From the NCBI RefSeq assembly GCF_900177815.1, contig NZ_FXAZ01000002.1:124001-188000 (forward strand): a DNA stretch of 64,000 nt, given 5' to 3'. The translations under genes were made by a program, and so were the position numbers. Shown here piece by piece: positions 52,996 through 61,809 of this stretch (the stretch's first letter is position 1; each line of letters begins with the position of its first letter). Source of the DNA: Paenibacillus aquistagni. GTDB lineage: Bacteria; Bacillota; Bacilli; Paenibacillales; Paenibacillaceae. The notes under the pieces are model-generated. The model was given only the letters and a program-made list of their open reading frames with translations. It had not been told where the DNA came from and made no database searches.

Positions 52996-55900
52996 CTATT
53001 CCGTTATAATGCTAAACGATACGGTAGTCCCCTGATGAAGTGCACTGTCAATCCGCAGCCCTTTGCCATACAATTGCTTCAAGCGGCGATCCGTATTACT
53101 CAAGCCAATTCCTTTCTGTGCATCACCATCTCCGTCAAGCAATTGAGCCGCCAGCTCTTTATCCATTCCAACACCATTATCTAAGATGTTAATGTGAAGT
53201 GCCTGCGCATCTTCTCTAATCACAATTCGTATTACTCCGCCTTGCGCCCTTTTCATAAGTCCATGACGAACAGCATTCTCTACTAATGGCTGGATGGTAA
53301 GCGGCGGCAGCAGCACTTCGGTTGAGAACTCAACGTCCCAGACAACCTCCAGTCGATCAGGGAAGCGTACCTGCTCTATGTACAAATAGGATCGAACAAG
53401 TTCCAACTCATGCTCAATTGAAACAAACTTCTCAGCATTCAATAAATCAAAGCTGTATCTCAAATATAAACTAAAAGCATCAATCATCCCATTCATCTTA
53501 TCCAGGTCAATCGTACTGAGCGCTGTAATGGAATTAAGCGCATTGAATAGAAAATGAGGCTTTATCTGTGCCTGCAAATAAGCAGCCTCCATGCGCAAAC
53601 GATCGTGCACAGACTGCTTCAAATCCGTCAGCGCCTGCACTCTTGATCGCAATTCCAAGGCATCGACGGGCTTCGTTACATAATCGTTGGCACCGGCCAT
53701 GAAGCCAGAATGAATATCTTCGGGATTGCTGCGTGCCGTTAATAAAAGAATCGGCAGTTCTGACAGAGAGTAGCGCTTCCTGACCAAAGTTGTCATCTCG
53801 TAGCCGGACATCATGGGCATCATGACATCTGCAATGATTAGATCCCATTGTTTCTTATCTAACATCGCAATTGCTTCCGATCCACTCCAGGCTGTGTCGA
53901 CAACATACTGAGCTGCAGGCAGCATATCAGCAAGCACCTTAAGATTTACATTATCATCATCGACAATTAAGATTTGACGCTTAAGCTTATGATGCATTTG
54001 ATGCCGGAGAGAGATACTGCCAGAGCTGTCGTCCATCTGCTCGTTCGGCATGGAGGCAGCAACGTGAGGGGAAACAAGCCTGTTATCCTCCTGCACATCC
54101 ATAGCTCTGGACAGCGGTAACGTAATTGAGAATACAGAACCTTCACCCACAGTAGATTGCACAAACAACGAACCACCATGCAATTCAACCATGTGCTTAC
54201 AAATATTGAGTCCAAGACCTATTCCACCCACAGAGGCAATTCTGTTAACATCCCCTTGCTCATAAGCTCGAAACACCCTCCGCTGTAATTCTTCATCCAT
54301 GCCCACCCCAGTATCTTCGACATAGATATAGGCCATCTCTTGATGAATTTCTGCGCGGACAGCAACCGTTCCCTCATCGGTAAACTTAATCGCATTGTGA
54401 ACGAGATTAAACAGAATCTGAACAAGTCTTTTTTCATCTGCTTGTACGGGAGGAAATGAATCGGGAATAGCCATGATAAGTTGAATGGGCCTGCCCTTAA
54501 TCATAAAGCGAAGCATATCCAGCACACCTGATGCCAAGGATTGTACACGCACCTGCTCCAGCTTCAGCAGCACCCTCCCTTCCCGAAGCTGCGTAAAGTC
54601 GAGCAGATCATTAATGATAAAGGACATCCGCTTGCCAACCGAGATGAGCATTTCTAAATTTTGAACATTCTCGCTTCGCAGTGAACCGCGTTCTTCCTCA
54701 AGGACATTTTGAGCAATATTGATTACACCATGAAGAGGTGTACGAAGCTCATGAGACGTATTGGCCAAAAACTCATCCTTCATCTTATCCGCTTGTTGCA
54801 GCTTGATCGCATCGTTTTTTGTTTGCTGCACCGTTCGCAAATATTGTCTAAACCAAAACACGGCAAATGCGATGAATGCCGCAAAAAAATCGATTGGATA
54901 GTACACATTCTCAATCAATCCTGCATTTTTCATTAATCCCCAAATCACGTTGGTCGAAAAAGCAGTAGCCACAAAAGCCAAGCTCAGCGCATCCTCATAA
55001 TTGTTCATCACGGTACGGAACGTAACGACTGGAATATACAGAAATAACAAGGTATAAACAACATAGAAGGCAGGTATTGCCCATACGGAGTACTTGGCTG
55101 GAACGATTAAGACAAAGATCGCATAGAAGGTAATCACCCAAATAAAGTATCTCACAAATCTGCCTGTGGCATATTTCGGGAGAATCTCCCGAAGGCCAAG
55201 CATTAGGAACAAAGCAACCCCTAAATACGACCATTGAAACAATCGAATGAACCATTCATAGTGGAATGGAAGGAAATGAAACAGCAATCGATGATCGTCA
55301 ACCAATGTAATCATGATGGCGAAGCATGCAGCTAGCCATAGATAGACTAATGACTTCTCACGCAACCCGACAACATATAAGACAATGCCGTAAATAATGT
55401 GAATCAATAGAAAAAAGCACATCAGCCATTGCATATTTGTCGATATCGTCTGCTCCGAGTTGACGGCTGCCTCGCTTCCAAACTTGATAGATTCAAGTAT
55501 TCCTCCCTTTAATGTATCGTCATAGTTGGCGACGTGAACAACGAGATCGATCTCATCATTCTCTGTCGTAAAGGAGACCGTATATGGAACATTTCTGGAA
55601 ATGTAATGCTCTTCAGCTATTGCGGGCTGGCCTGAATGTCCAATCCTTCTTCCGTCCACATATACTGCCGACGCAGACACAATTCCCGCCATCCGAAGCG
55701 CATAGGACTGCTGACGTTCAGCGTCGATCCGGATTCGCAAACGATAGGAAGCATATCCATTTGTACGATGGTCTTGTGGCGATAGTAGTGATGACCAGTC
55801 ACTTGGCACTTGGATATAACTTCTTTCACTTCTTTGTTTTCTATATGCTTCGTCTATAGTGAGTGGATGATCCACAAGCAAGCTATTAGGATAAAACTCC

Positions 55901-56127
55901 CATTCCCCGTCAAGAGTAATGGAACGGTTTAACGCAAAGTCCCACTTGCTCAAGTCCAGAATTCCTTGAACAGCATGAGGATGATCAGGAGTCTTGTGAT
56001 ACGCTATCCATACAAAACGAATACTTGTCAGTATGAACAAAAACAATCCAGCAAGCATCATTATTTTTCGTTTCTTCATCATACATGATGGATTCGACAG
56101 GATTCGAGGAATTCCTTCGTCAACCAT
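52996..56127 (-). CDS. Hybrid sensor with 7TMR-DISM input, HisKA kinase, receiver and second LytS-type kinase
   Basis: 1043 residues. In order: an N-terminal helix (about 22-42); an extracellular DISM domain (about 55-225; DGEWEFYPNS, AGIVSASAVYVDGRRIGHSG); seven membrane helices (about 230-430); HisKA with NTSHELRTPLHGVIN (His459); HATPase (about 570-690; GIGLGLNICKHMVELHGG); a receiver (about 730-850; Asp767 in IIADVMMPMMSGYE); a LytS-type kinase core QIKPHFLFNALNSI (His858); and a second HATPase (about 940-1043; PLVENAVRHGLMKR). Two phospho-acceptor histidines and a receiver allow a phosphorelay. GAGG lies shortly before the ATG. It converges on the SARP regulator. Confidence 0.93.
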   Translation of the reverse strand: MVDEGIPRILSNPSCMMKKRKIMMLAGLFLFILTSIRFVWIAYHKTPDHPHAVQGILDLSKWDFALNRSITLDGEWEFYPNSLLVDHPLTIDEAYRKQRSERSYIQVPSDWSSLLSPQDHRTNGYASYRLRIRIDAERQQSYALRMAGIVSASAVYVDGRRIGHSGQPAIAEEHYISRNVPYTVSFTTENDEIDLVVHVANYDDTLKGGILESIKFGSEAAVNSEQTISTNMQWLMCFFLLIHIIYGIVLYVVGLREKSLVYLWLAACFAIMITLVDDHRLLFHFLPFHYEWFIRLFQWSYLGVALFLMLGLREILPKYATGRFVRYFIWVITFYAIFVLIVPAKYSVWAIPAFYVVYTLLFLYIPVVTFRTVMNNYEDALSLAFVATAFSTNVIWGLMKNAGLIENVYYPIDFFAAFIAFAVFWFRQYLRTVQQTKNDAIKLQQADKMKDEFLANTSHELRTPLHGVINIAQNVLEEERGSLRSENVQNLEMLISVGKRMSFIINDLLDFTQLREGRVLLKLEQVRVQSLASGVLDMLRFMIKGRPIQLIMAIPDSFPPVQADEKRLVQILFNLVHNAIKFTDEGTVAVRAEIHQEMAYIYVEDTGVGMDEELQRRVFRAYEQGDVNRIASVGGIGLGLNICKHMVELHGGSLFVQSTVGEGSVFSITLPLSRAMDVQEDNRLVSPHVAASMPNEQMDDSSGSISLRHQMHHKLKRQILIVDDDNVNLKVLADMLPAAQYVVDTAWSGSEAIAMLDKKQWDLIIADVMMPMMSGYEMTTLVRKRYSLSELPILLLTARSNPEDIHSGFMAGANDYVTKPVDALELRSRVQALTDLKQSVHDRLRMEAAYLQAQIKPHFLFNALNSITALSTIDLDKMNGMIDAFSLYLRYSFDLLNAEKFVSIEHELELVRSYLYIEQVRFPDRLEVVWDVEFSTEVLLPPLTIQPLVENAVRHGLMKRAQGGVIRIVIREDAQALHINILDNGVGMDKELAAQLLDGDGDAQKGIGLSNTDRRLKQLYGKGLRIDSALHQGTTVSFSIITE

Positions 56128-56153
56128 TCTATCCTCATGCTGGAAAATAAAGA

Positions 56154-56185
56154 AAGCTGATAACAGAACAATTCGTTATCAGCTT
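56154..56185 (-). terminator. Terminator between the histidine phosphatase and hybrid kinase genes
   Basis: AAGCTGATAAC (56154-56164) and GTTATCAGCTT (56175-56185) form an 11-bp perfect stem. On the minus strand it is followed by TCTTTATTTT. Confidence 0.85.
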
Positions 56186-56204
56186 ACAAGCCGCTCATTC
56201 CTAT

Positions 56205-56798
56205 TCAGATCAAAGCAGCAGGTGAAGCCCAGATCCGTTCGACATGAATCAATTGCTTGTCTTCATAATCCAGCCTGTAGATATCAGGCATGGAGGTGCT
56301 TTTCCAAAATGCATATCCATATTGCTGGTCGTAATAGCTCAGCATGATCGCCATGATATTGCCATGCGTACCTATGGCGAAAGCTTGTCCTTGATACTGC
56401 GCCAGCAGCTCTTCAAGAATAGGGATGGAGCGCTGCTGAGCTTGTCTGGTTGTTTCCCCGCCCGCCATCGCGTAATCCCAATCTGAGAAAGATCGTTCAA
56501 TGGCCTGCTCAAGCTCCTCCCATGGCGCTTTATAATCAAGACCTTTGATGGGCCTCTCTCTAAGCTCTTCATAAGCCTTCACAGGCATGCCCCGTTGATC
56601 CGCTATCGCTTGCACCGTCTGGATGGCTCTTGTATAAGAGCTTGAGACAACCGCAGCAAGTTCAACCTCCTTCAACAGCTCCGCAGCATGTTGAGCCATC
56701 CTAATGCCTTCCTCGGACAATCCCCGGGTGCGTTCTTCTCCGAACACAAAGAATGATTCTGCATGCCTGATCATATAGACATGGGTCAGCAATGTCAA
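56205..56798 (-). CDS. Histidine phosphatase family protein
   Basis: A 197-residue histidine phosphatase with MIRHAES as the first catalytic motif (His about residue 12), LSEEGIRMAQ, a central acidic region ELRERPIKGL, and FAIGTHGNIMAI with the second catalytic His. Substrate unknown; GpmB-like proteins act on varied phosphomonoesters. Its ATG overlaps the stop of the DUF6886-like gene by four bases. Confidence 0.9.
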   Translation of the reverse strand: MTLLTHVYMIRHAESFFVFGEERTRGLSEEGIRMAQHAAELLKEVELAAVVSSSYTRAIQTVQAIADQRGMPVKAYEELRERPIKGLDYKAPWEELEQAIERSFSDWDYAMAGGETTRQAQQRSIPILEELLAQYQGQAFAIGTHGNIMAIMLSYYDQQYGYAFWKSTSMPDIYRLDYEDKQLIHVERIWASPAALI

Positions 56799-57319
56799 AC
56801 CTCCTCCCGAGGCCTGGCATGCTCGAAACGATGGATGCCAAAGTCCTGAATGGAGGATTGTAGAATCGCATCACGAAGCTGATGCAGATTCGGTGTAAAG
56901 CGCAGCTCGACATTCATGTCCATCAGCTGCTCCATAGCATTGGTGATCTTCACGGTTTCTATAGGCTCAACCGTGTCTTGTGATATGTAGTACCCCGCAT
57001 AGGCATCGAACAATTCAAATGTATCCGCTGGGAGCTCATATCGATAGATCGCCGTATCACGCATTCTGTGGAACCAGTTGGTCTCTACTGTCACCACGAT
57101 ATCGGCATCCGTCTGCCCGAAGAAGCGAAGCTGATCTTCTTCTGTGATCCCCTCATGCTTCGTATAGACCAACCGTGGACAATTACGCGGAAAGTAAAAT
57201 GTAAAGGCATGCTCTTCATCAATAGCCCATACGACAGGCGGCATATCCCTTCGATTCTCCTTTACTCTCGGATGAAAGATACGAATCTCGCTTTCTTCGC
57301 TGAAATGAAACAACCTCAT
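56795..57319 (-). CDS. DUF6886-like conserved protein
   Basis: A 174-residue soluble protein starting MRLFHFSEESEIRIFHPR, with PPVVWAIDEEHAFTFYFPRN and CPRLVY. This pattern resembles proteins called DUF6886, found in Bacilli. No catalytic motif is clear. It is coupled to the histidine phosphatase downstream by a four-base overlap. Confidence 0.72.
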   Translation of the reverse strand: MRLFHFSEESEIRIFHPRVKENRRDMPPVVWAIDEEHAFTFYFPRNCPRLVYTKHEGITEEDQLRFFGQTDADIVVTVETNWFHRMRDTAIYRYELPADTFELFDAYAGYYISQDTVEPIETVKITNAMEQLMDMNVELRFTPNLHQLRDAILQSSIQDFGIHRFEHARPREEV

Positions 57320-57472
57320 GACTTGACCTCCTACTGATCAGTACTTCCGATTAGGAATACAGTCATCACCACTCTTAGCAAGATCATTATAATAAATAAC
57401 CATAATGGGGTATGTTCACTGAATCTCCAGTGCATCTCACTCACCTTATCGCATGCGGGATAAGACTATCGT

Positions 57473-57910
57473 CTACCACAATTTCAGCTCTTTGTGCAGT
57501 ATCACTTCATTTTCCAATTCATAGAAAGATTGTTCATACACTCTTCTGGCATTGTAATTATCGTTTCCTGTCAGCACTTTTATCGATTGGACCCCTTGCT
57601 TTTCCAATTCCTCCTCCAGCTTCTTAATGAGAGAGGTCCCAATGCGCTGCCCTCTTGCTTCTCTCATCACGTACATCTCGGTAATTTCGCCTTGAAGCTC
57701 GCTGTAGCAGAAGGACCGAAAATATTGGCCGCAAATGAATCCAACAGCCCTCTTCCTAAGAAAAGCGATCAGCACGATCTCTTTGGATTGCCGAAGGCTT
57801 TCTTCGATCTCAGCAGGTGAGCGCCCTACCCCATTAAACTCATCATTGAGTCGAGCCAATTCAGCTGCATCCTCAGGAGCTGCTAATCGGATAATCATAT
57901 CTCGTATCAT
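57473..57910 (-). CDS. GNAT family N-acetyltransferase
   Basis: A 145-residue GNAT protein. The acetyl-CoA site is in MYVMREARGQRIGTSLIKKL, and the C-terminal strand is NDNYNARRVYEQSFYELE. ATG 57910 is six bases after GGGAGGG and was chosen. Substrate unknown. Confidence 0.9.
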   Translation of the reverse strand: MIRDMIIRLAAPEDAAELARLNDEFNGVGRSPAEIEESLRQSKEIVLIAFLRKRAVGFICGQYFRSFCYSELQGEITEMYVMREARGQRIGTSLIKKLEEELEKQGVQSIKVLTGNDNYNARRVYEQSFYELENEVILHKELKLW

Positions 57911-57973
57911 ACAACGCCCTCCCTGCATTAATAGTGTCTAAGCGACTTTGGAAAAAGCCGCTTTTTAGCCAGC

Positions 57974-58615
57974 CTATTCCTTAAATTGCTCAGCTGCCGC
58001 ACCGAACCGTCGACTATGCAAGACGCACATTGCATTAAATTGGATATGCAGCAGCAATGATGGCCATATCGATCCGGTCGCTGCTGTCATTGCTCCAAAG
58101 ATCGTTCCCCCTATGAAAGCAAAGAGCATATAGATCACGCTCTGTCTGCTCAGCTTGTAGTACTGCAAATGACTGATGGCAAATAACAATGCCGTTAACA
58201 AGACTGGCATTGTTATAGGAAGCCACAGAAGTTCAATCCATTCCGTTGGAGAAAGGAGCTTAGTGAAGATCGGAAGAATTATTCCTCTAAAGAGCATTTC
58301 CTCAAGCAGAGGATATATAAACACAAAGTTGAAAATATGGAATCTTCCTACAGGACGATAGCCTGAATAGCGAGCTGCGATTATATTGAGCACAAGGATC
58401 ACAACAAAGGGGAGCAGGATTGCTTCAAGCTTATGAGGGAGCGCATAAATCATATTGTCCTTGACCACAAGTGATACTGCAAGAAGGATAACTCCCCATA
58501 CATATAGGCTGTAACCGGCGTAGTCTCTCAGCCATTTATTGTTAAAACATCGATAAATCAGCATATAAGAGAAGCTTAGTAAAAGAATAATCAGCAACGA
58601 ACTCACAGCACTCAT
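57974..58615 (-). CDS. CPBP family intramembrane metalloprotease
   Basis: A 213-residue membrane protein with about six helices and the CPBP (CAAX protease/Abi) motifs: EEMLFRGIILPIF and FAISHLQYY, the glutamates and histidine that bind the metal. Substrates in bacteria are mostly unknown. It overlaps the hydrolase gene upstream by four bases. Confidence 0.88.
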   Translation of the reverse strand: MSAVSSLLIILLLSFSYMLIYRCFNNKWLRDYAGYSLYVWGVILLAVSLVVKDNMIYALPHKLEAILLPFVVILVLNIIAARYSGYRPVGRFHIFNFVFIYPLLEEMLFRGIILPIFTKLLSPTEWIELLWLPITMPVLLTALLFAISHLQYYKLSRQSVIYMLFAFIGGTIFGAMTAATGSIWPSLLLHIQFNAMCVLHSRRFGAAAEQFKE

Positions 58616-59295
58616 GACTTACATGCCTCATCAGACCTTTTTACTCTCATCTTGTTGTGCTGTTGGATAGGCGTGATATTGACACTGGATTCGATCTTGC
58701 TAGACTCAATAACTTCTTCTAAAAAGGCAAAGCTGCGTGCTAAGCCGTAATCATATTGCGCTTGATCAAAATGACGGCCGTAAGGATTCATATAACCATG
58801 ATTCGAATCAATCCATTCAAGATGCGTATTCGGCTTGCCTCGAAGAGCTGGCTCTAGAGCGGAGACTTGAAATGACTTCTCCCCTTGAGAGAAAAATAGA
58901 AGCGTGGGACAGCTTGGGTTAATCTCTACTGCGTCTCTGATCCTTGATCCATAGAACCCAATGATCGCGTCTACTTCAAATGTGCTGCACAGCCACGCTG
59001 TTGTAGCGCCAACGCTAAAGCCAATGAGGACAATATGCTCATACTTCTCCCGATTCGCTCGTATTACAGATTGGATATCATCCACAGCTCGCAAAAAACC
59101 GATATGTTTCATAAAGTAATGGTACGCCTGATCTTCTTCCATATAAGAAAAGGCTGCCCGATTAAGCAGATTAGGAATGATGACTTCCACCCCTCTAGCC
59201 CTCAGCAGGTCGCCTATATGCTGGATATGGTCATTGACCCCGTAGATTTCATGAATGAGTATGATCAACGTCTGCTTAGAGTCTTTGTTCACCAT
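58612..59295 (-). CDS. Dienelactone hydrolase-like alpha/beta hydrolase
   Basis: A 227-residue alpha/beta hydrolase. The nucleophile elbow reads LIGFSVGATTAWL, with Ser in place of the Cys of classical dienelactone hydrolases. The acid lies in the LLFFSQGEKSF region and the His in WIDSNHGYMNP. ATG 59295 follows GGAGG closely; the frame opens at 59343. It lies 11 bp after the methyltransferase gene and is coupled to the CPBP gene. Confidence 0.85.
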   Translation of the reverse strand: MVNKDSKQTLIILIHEIYGVNDHIQHIGDLLRARGVEVIIPNLLNRAAFSYMEEDQAYHYFMKHIGFLRAVDDIQSVIRANREKYEHIVLIGFSVGATTAWLCSTFEVDAIIGFYGSRIRDAVEINPSCPTLLFFSQGEKSFQVSALEPALRGKPNTHLEWIDSNHGYMNPYGRHFDQAQYDYGLARSFAFLEEVIESSKIESSVNITPIQQHNKMRVKRSDEACKS

Positions 59296-59306
59296 CCAAC
59301 CTCCGA

Positions 59307-59882
59307 TTATATTCTTGTCAGTATCATCAAGCCTGTCGACCAATCCAGCTTGATTCGATGAAAGCCATCTCGCTGATCTAAATACTCAATTAAGGCATGT
59401 ACCTTGTCCCCATGCCCTTCTGGCCAATTCGGCTGAGGATTCAGGTCATCGATGATATACAACCCATTCGGCTTCAGCATGGATAGTGTTTCCTCCAGCA
59501 AATTGAACTTCCCTGGCCACGTATCGGCAAAAATAACATCGTAGCGTTGTGCAAGCTGCTGCTCAATAAACACGGCTCCATCACACACATGAAACGCTAC
59601 CCGCTCGTCCTGAATGGTCGATCTTGCAATCGCCACAAGCTCTTCATCGTACTCAACGGTTGTCAATGTGGAGGCTTGATCCATGCCTTCTAGAATCCAA
59701 GCTGTGGAATAGCCTGCTCCTGTACCGAGCTCCAAGATTCGAGCATGCGGCTTAGACGCAATCAGCCCTCGCAGTAGTTGGCCCGTCAGATTATCACAGG
59801 ACATCGTAAATCCTCTGGCTTCCGCTTTTGCCTTAACCTCCCTCGCTAGTGGAGGGATATTCATGTTATGTTGATCATCCAT
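59307..59882 (-). CDS. SAM-dependent O-methyltransferase
   Basis: A 191-residue class I methyltransferase. Motif I is ARILELGTGAGYSTAWILEG, with TTVEYDEELVAIAR and FADTWPGKFNLLEE after it. It resembles the catechol-type O-methyltransferase family 3, though the metal ligands were not confirmed. It precedes the hydrolase gene by 11 bp and likely shares its transcript. Confidence 0.85.
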   Translation of the reverse strand: MDDQHNMNIPPLAREVKAKAEARGFTMSCDNLTGQLLRGLIASKPHARILELGTGAGYSTAWILEGMDQASTLTTVEYDEELVAIARSTIQDERVAFHVCDGAVFIEQQLAQRYDVIFADTWPGKFNLLEETLSMLKPNGLYIIDDLNPQPNWPEGHGDKVHALIEYLDQRDGFHRIKLDWSTGLMILTRI

Positions 59883-59908
59883 ACGATATCACCTCTTGAT
59901 TCTATTGT

Positions 59909-60802
59909 TCATGTTCGAGCCAAGAACTGCCCGATGCGCTTATTTACATATTCAGGATTCTCCAGATTAAGAAGATGTCCGACGCCTGCGATCATCTCCA
60001 CATCCCATTCAGCCCCCAGCGTTCCTGCTCGCTTAAAAGCCTGCTGCCCATCACTAATCACCTCTTGATCGCCAAGCAGCAGTAGGATAGGCATCGTAAG
60101 CTGCTTGAGTTCTTCGTCTGTATAGACGCTTGGAGGAACCTTAAGCGACATCGAGCCATAACGAAAGGCGGCATGGAATTGATCGACCAAGGCCTTGTTT
60201 AAATCATGCTGTGACAGCCAGCGAATAAAGCGCATCACATTCCATTTCATCGGAACAGCAGCCATAGAGATGATTCGCGTAATAAAAGCTTGATGAAGAG
60301 GGACAAAGGAAGCGGCCGGACTCACGAGAAACAGCTTCTCTATCTTTTCAGGAGCATGCATGCCGTAATTCATCGCTAAGAAGCCGCCATAGGAGATTCC
60401 GCCCAAGCAGCATTTTTCTACCTGAAGACGATCCAAAACCTCGTCGAGCCAGATTCTGCAATCTTCTCTTGATGCAGGAAGAGTCTCGGGTACGCTTTTA
60501 TTGAGATCCCCGATGTAATCGACTGCATATACACGGTGAGAATGCGCAAGCACTTCAATATTGGGCTGCCAGATGGTCGAGCTGAAGCCCATCGCATGAA
60601 GCACAACAAGCGGCTTTCCTTCTATTGGACCACAAGAGATCACATGTGTCGCCCCAAAACGTGTTGGCACATAAGATGAGGCGTACGGAATCTTCCATTG
60701 ATCGAGACTTTTCTCATATGCAGCATGATACTTTCCAGCTTTAACTGAGGTCTTGAAGTGCAATGATTGGCTTGCAGCCGCTTGGGTTTCCATGTTCATC
60801 AT
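59909..60802 (-). CDS. Alpha/beta hydrolase
   Basis: A 297-residue alpha/beta hydrolase. Motifs are LVVLHAMGFSSTIW (oxyanion region), YAVDYIGDLNKS, the nucleophile LGGISYGGFLAMNYG, the acid in LLLLGDQEVISD, and the catalytic His in IAGVGHLLNLENP. Its substrate is unknown. It lies upstream of the methyltransferase and dienelactone-hydrolase-like genes on the same strand with 26 bp between, a likely operon. Confidence 0.9.
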   Translation of the reverse strand: MMNMETQAAASQSLHFKTSVKAGKYHAAYEKSLDQWKIPYASSYVPTRFGATHVISCGPIEGKPLVVLHAMGFSSTIWQPNIEVLAHSHRVYAVDYIGDLNKSVPETLPASREDCRIWLDEVLDRLQVEKCCLGGISYGGFLAMNYGMHAPEKIEKLFLVSPAASFVPLHQAFITRIISMAAVPMKWNVMRFIRWLSQHDLNKALVDQFHAAFRYGSMSLKVPPSVYTDEELKQLTMPILLLLGDQEVISDGQQAFKRAGTLGAEWDVEMIAGVGHLLNLENPEYVNKRIGQFLART

Positions 60803-60931
60803 TCATAGCCCCCTGGTTGGTATACGATTACACTCTTACACTCATACATACAATCTAACGATGACCGCCGACACGGCTTCGGCTTATCCTAGATCTAGAT
60901 ACATCTATCTTGCTAGTGTTCCATGTCTCGG

Positions 60932-61123
60932 TTATTGCTCGTGCTGCAAGCTCACATCCTCATAATGCTCTACAATGGGAAAAGGATCATAAAAATGGTG
61001 GAGCAGTGCCTTCCACTCTTTATATTGCTCGGACTCTCTGAATCCGACCGTATGGTCCTCCAAGCTCTCCCATGAGACAAGCAGCAAATATTGATTGGCC
61101 TGCTCCCTTTTATGAACTGCAGA
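60932..61123 (-). pseudogene. C-terminal remnant of an antibiotic biosynthesis monooxygenase-like protein
   Basis: The minus-strand frame reads [40 protein letters not shown] and [11 protein letters not shown], ending at TAA 60932-60934. This is the end of ABM-fold proteins (HmoA-like). The N-terminal half is missing: directly upstream is the stop codon of the next gene, in the same frame. No start codon serves the remnant. Confidence 0.65.
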
Positions 61124-61615
61124 TTATAACGATTCAAGTTTTTGATCAAAAAAATGCTTCAAGTTCTCTTGCTCAATGACGTACTTCACCATGGCATGCT
61201 GCTCATCGAAGCCCTTACGCGTCATTATAATGTGCTGCCCATTGTATTGAAGGAGGAGCTCCCTCTTATTATCCAGCTTTATAAGAATGCCTGCCTTAAT
61301 ATGGTTAAACCCCTGCTGAATCTCCATTATTTGCGAATCTGGCACTGTGTTGATCCATTCAACAATGGAAGACAGATCTGCATCTGTAAGCTCAGCATCT
61401 TCAAAGTGGACTTTCACCATATCTCCGATGCGCGTCTGAACGCTTTTACTCATTCTCGTCTCGATAATCTCGTCTTGTACGAGCAGCCAATTCGGGCTTG
61501 TATGTTCAGTCGAGCTGCCAGGAGCATCAGAGGATGAAGCCATGATGAAAGAGATCACGCCGACAAGAATAAGTACACTAATAATCACAATTAAGATGAA
61601 CCGTATGCCTTTAAT
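61124..61615 (-). CDS. Hypothetical membrane-anchored protein with probable ATT start
   Basis: About 163 residues: an N-terminal anchor (KGIRFILIVIISVLILVGVI), a short Ser-rich stretch, then a soluble domain with LSSIVEWINTVPDSQIMEI. No family recognised. A perfect AAGGAGGG (61630-61623) lies seven bases before ATT 61615, giving an N-terminus with one or two Lys/Arg before the helix as expected. The first ATG or GTG-type start in frame, GTG 61588, lies inside the helix with no binding site. Confidence 0.65.
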   Translation of the reverse strand: MKGIRFILIVIISVLILVGVISFIMASSSDAPGSSTEHTSPNWLLVQDEIIETRMSKSVQTRIGDMVKVHFEDAELTDADLSSIVEWINTVPDSQIMEIQQGFNHIKAGILIKLDNKRELLLQYNGQHIIMTRKGFDEQHAMVKYVIEQENLKHFFDQKLESL

Positions 61616-61809
61616 CGTTGATCCCTCCTTTCCTTAAACATACCATATTATGGCTGTCATTCCATCCCTAAAATGATCGATTATTCGTTGCAAGCACCTA
61701 ATTACACTTGTAATATAGCTATAAGATGAAATGATTTCCTGCTCATTATCCTTTCTAGCTGCATCAACGAATCCTGAACACTCCAACTCACTCATATAGG
61801 AGTTAATCG

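Noticed and set aside
57936-57967. Hairpin GCGACTTT/AAAGCCGC followed by TTTTT on the plus strand
   Set aside because: One mismatch, and no plus-strand gene ends upstream, so it has no clear use as a terminator.
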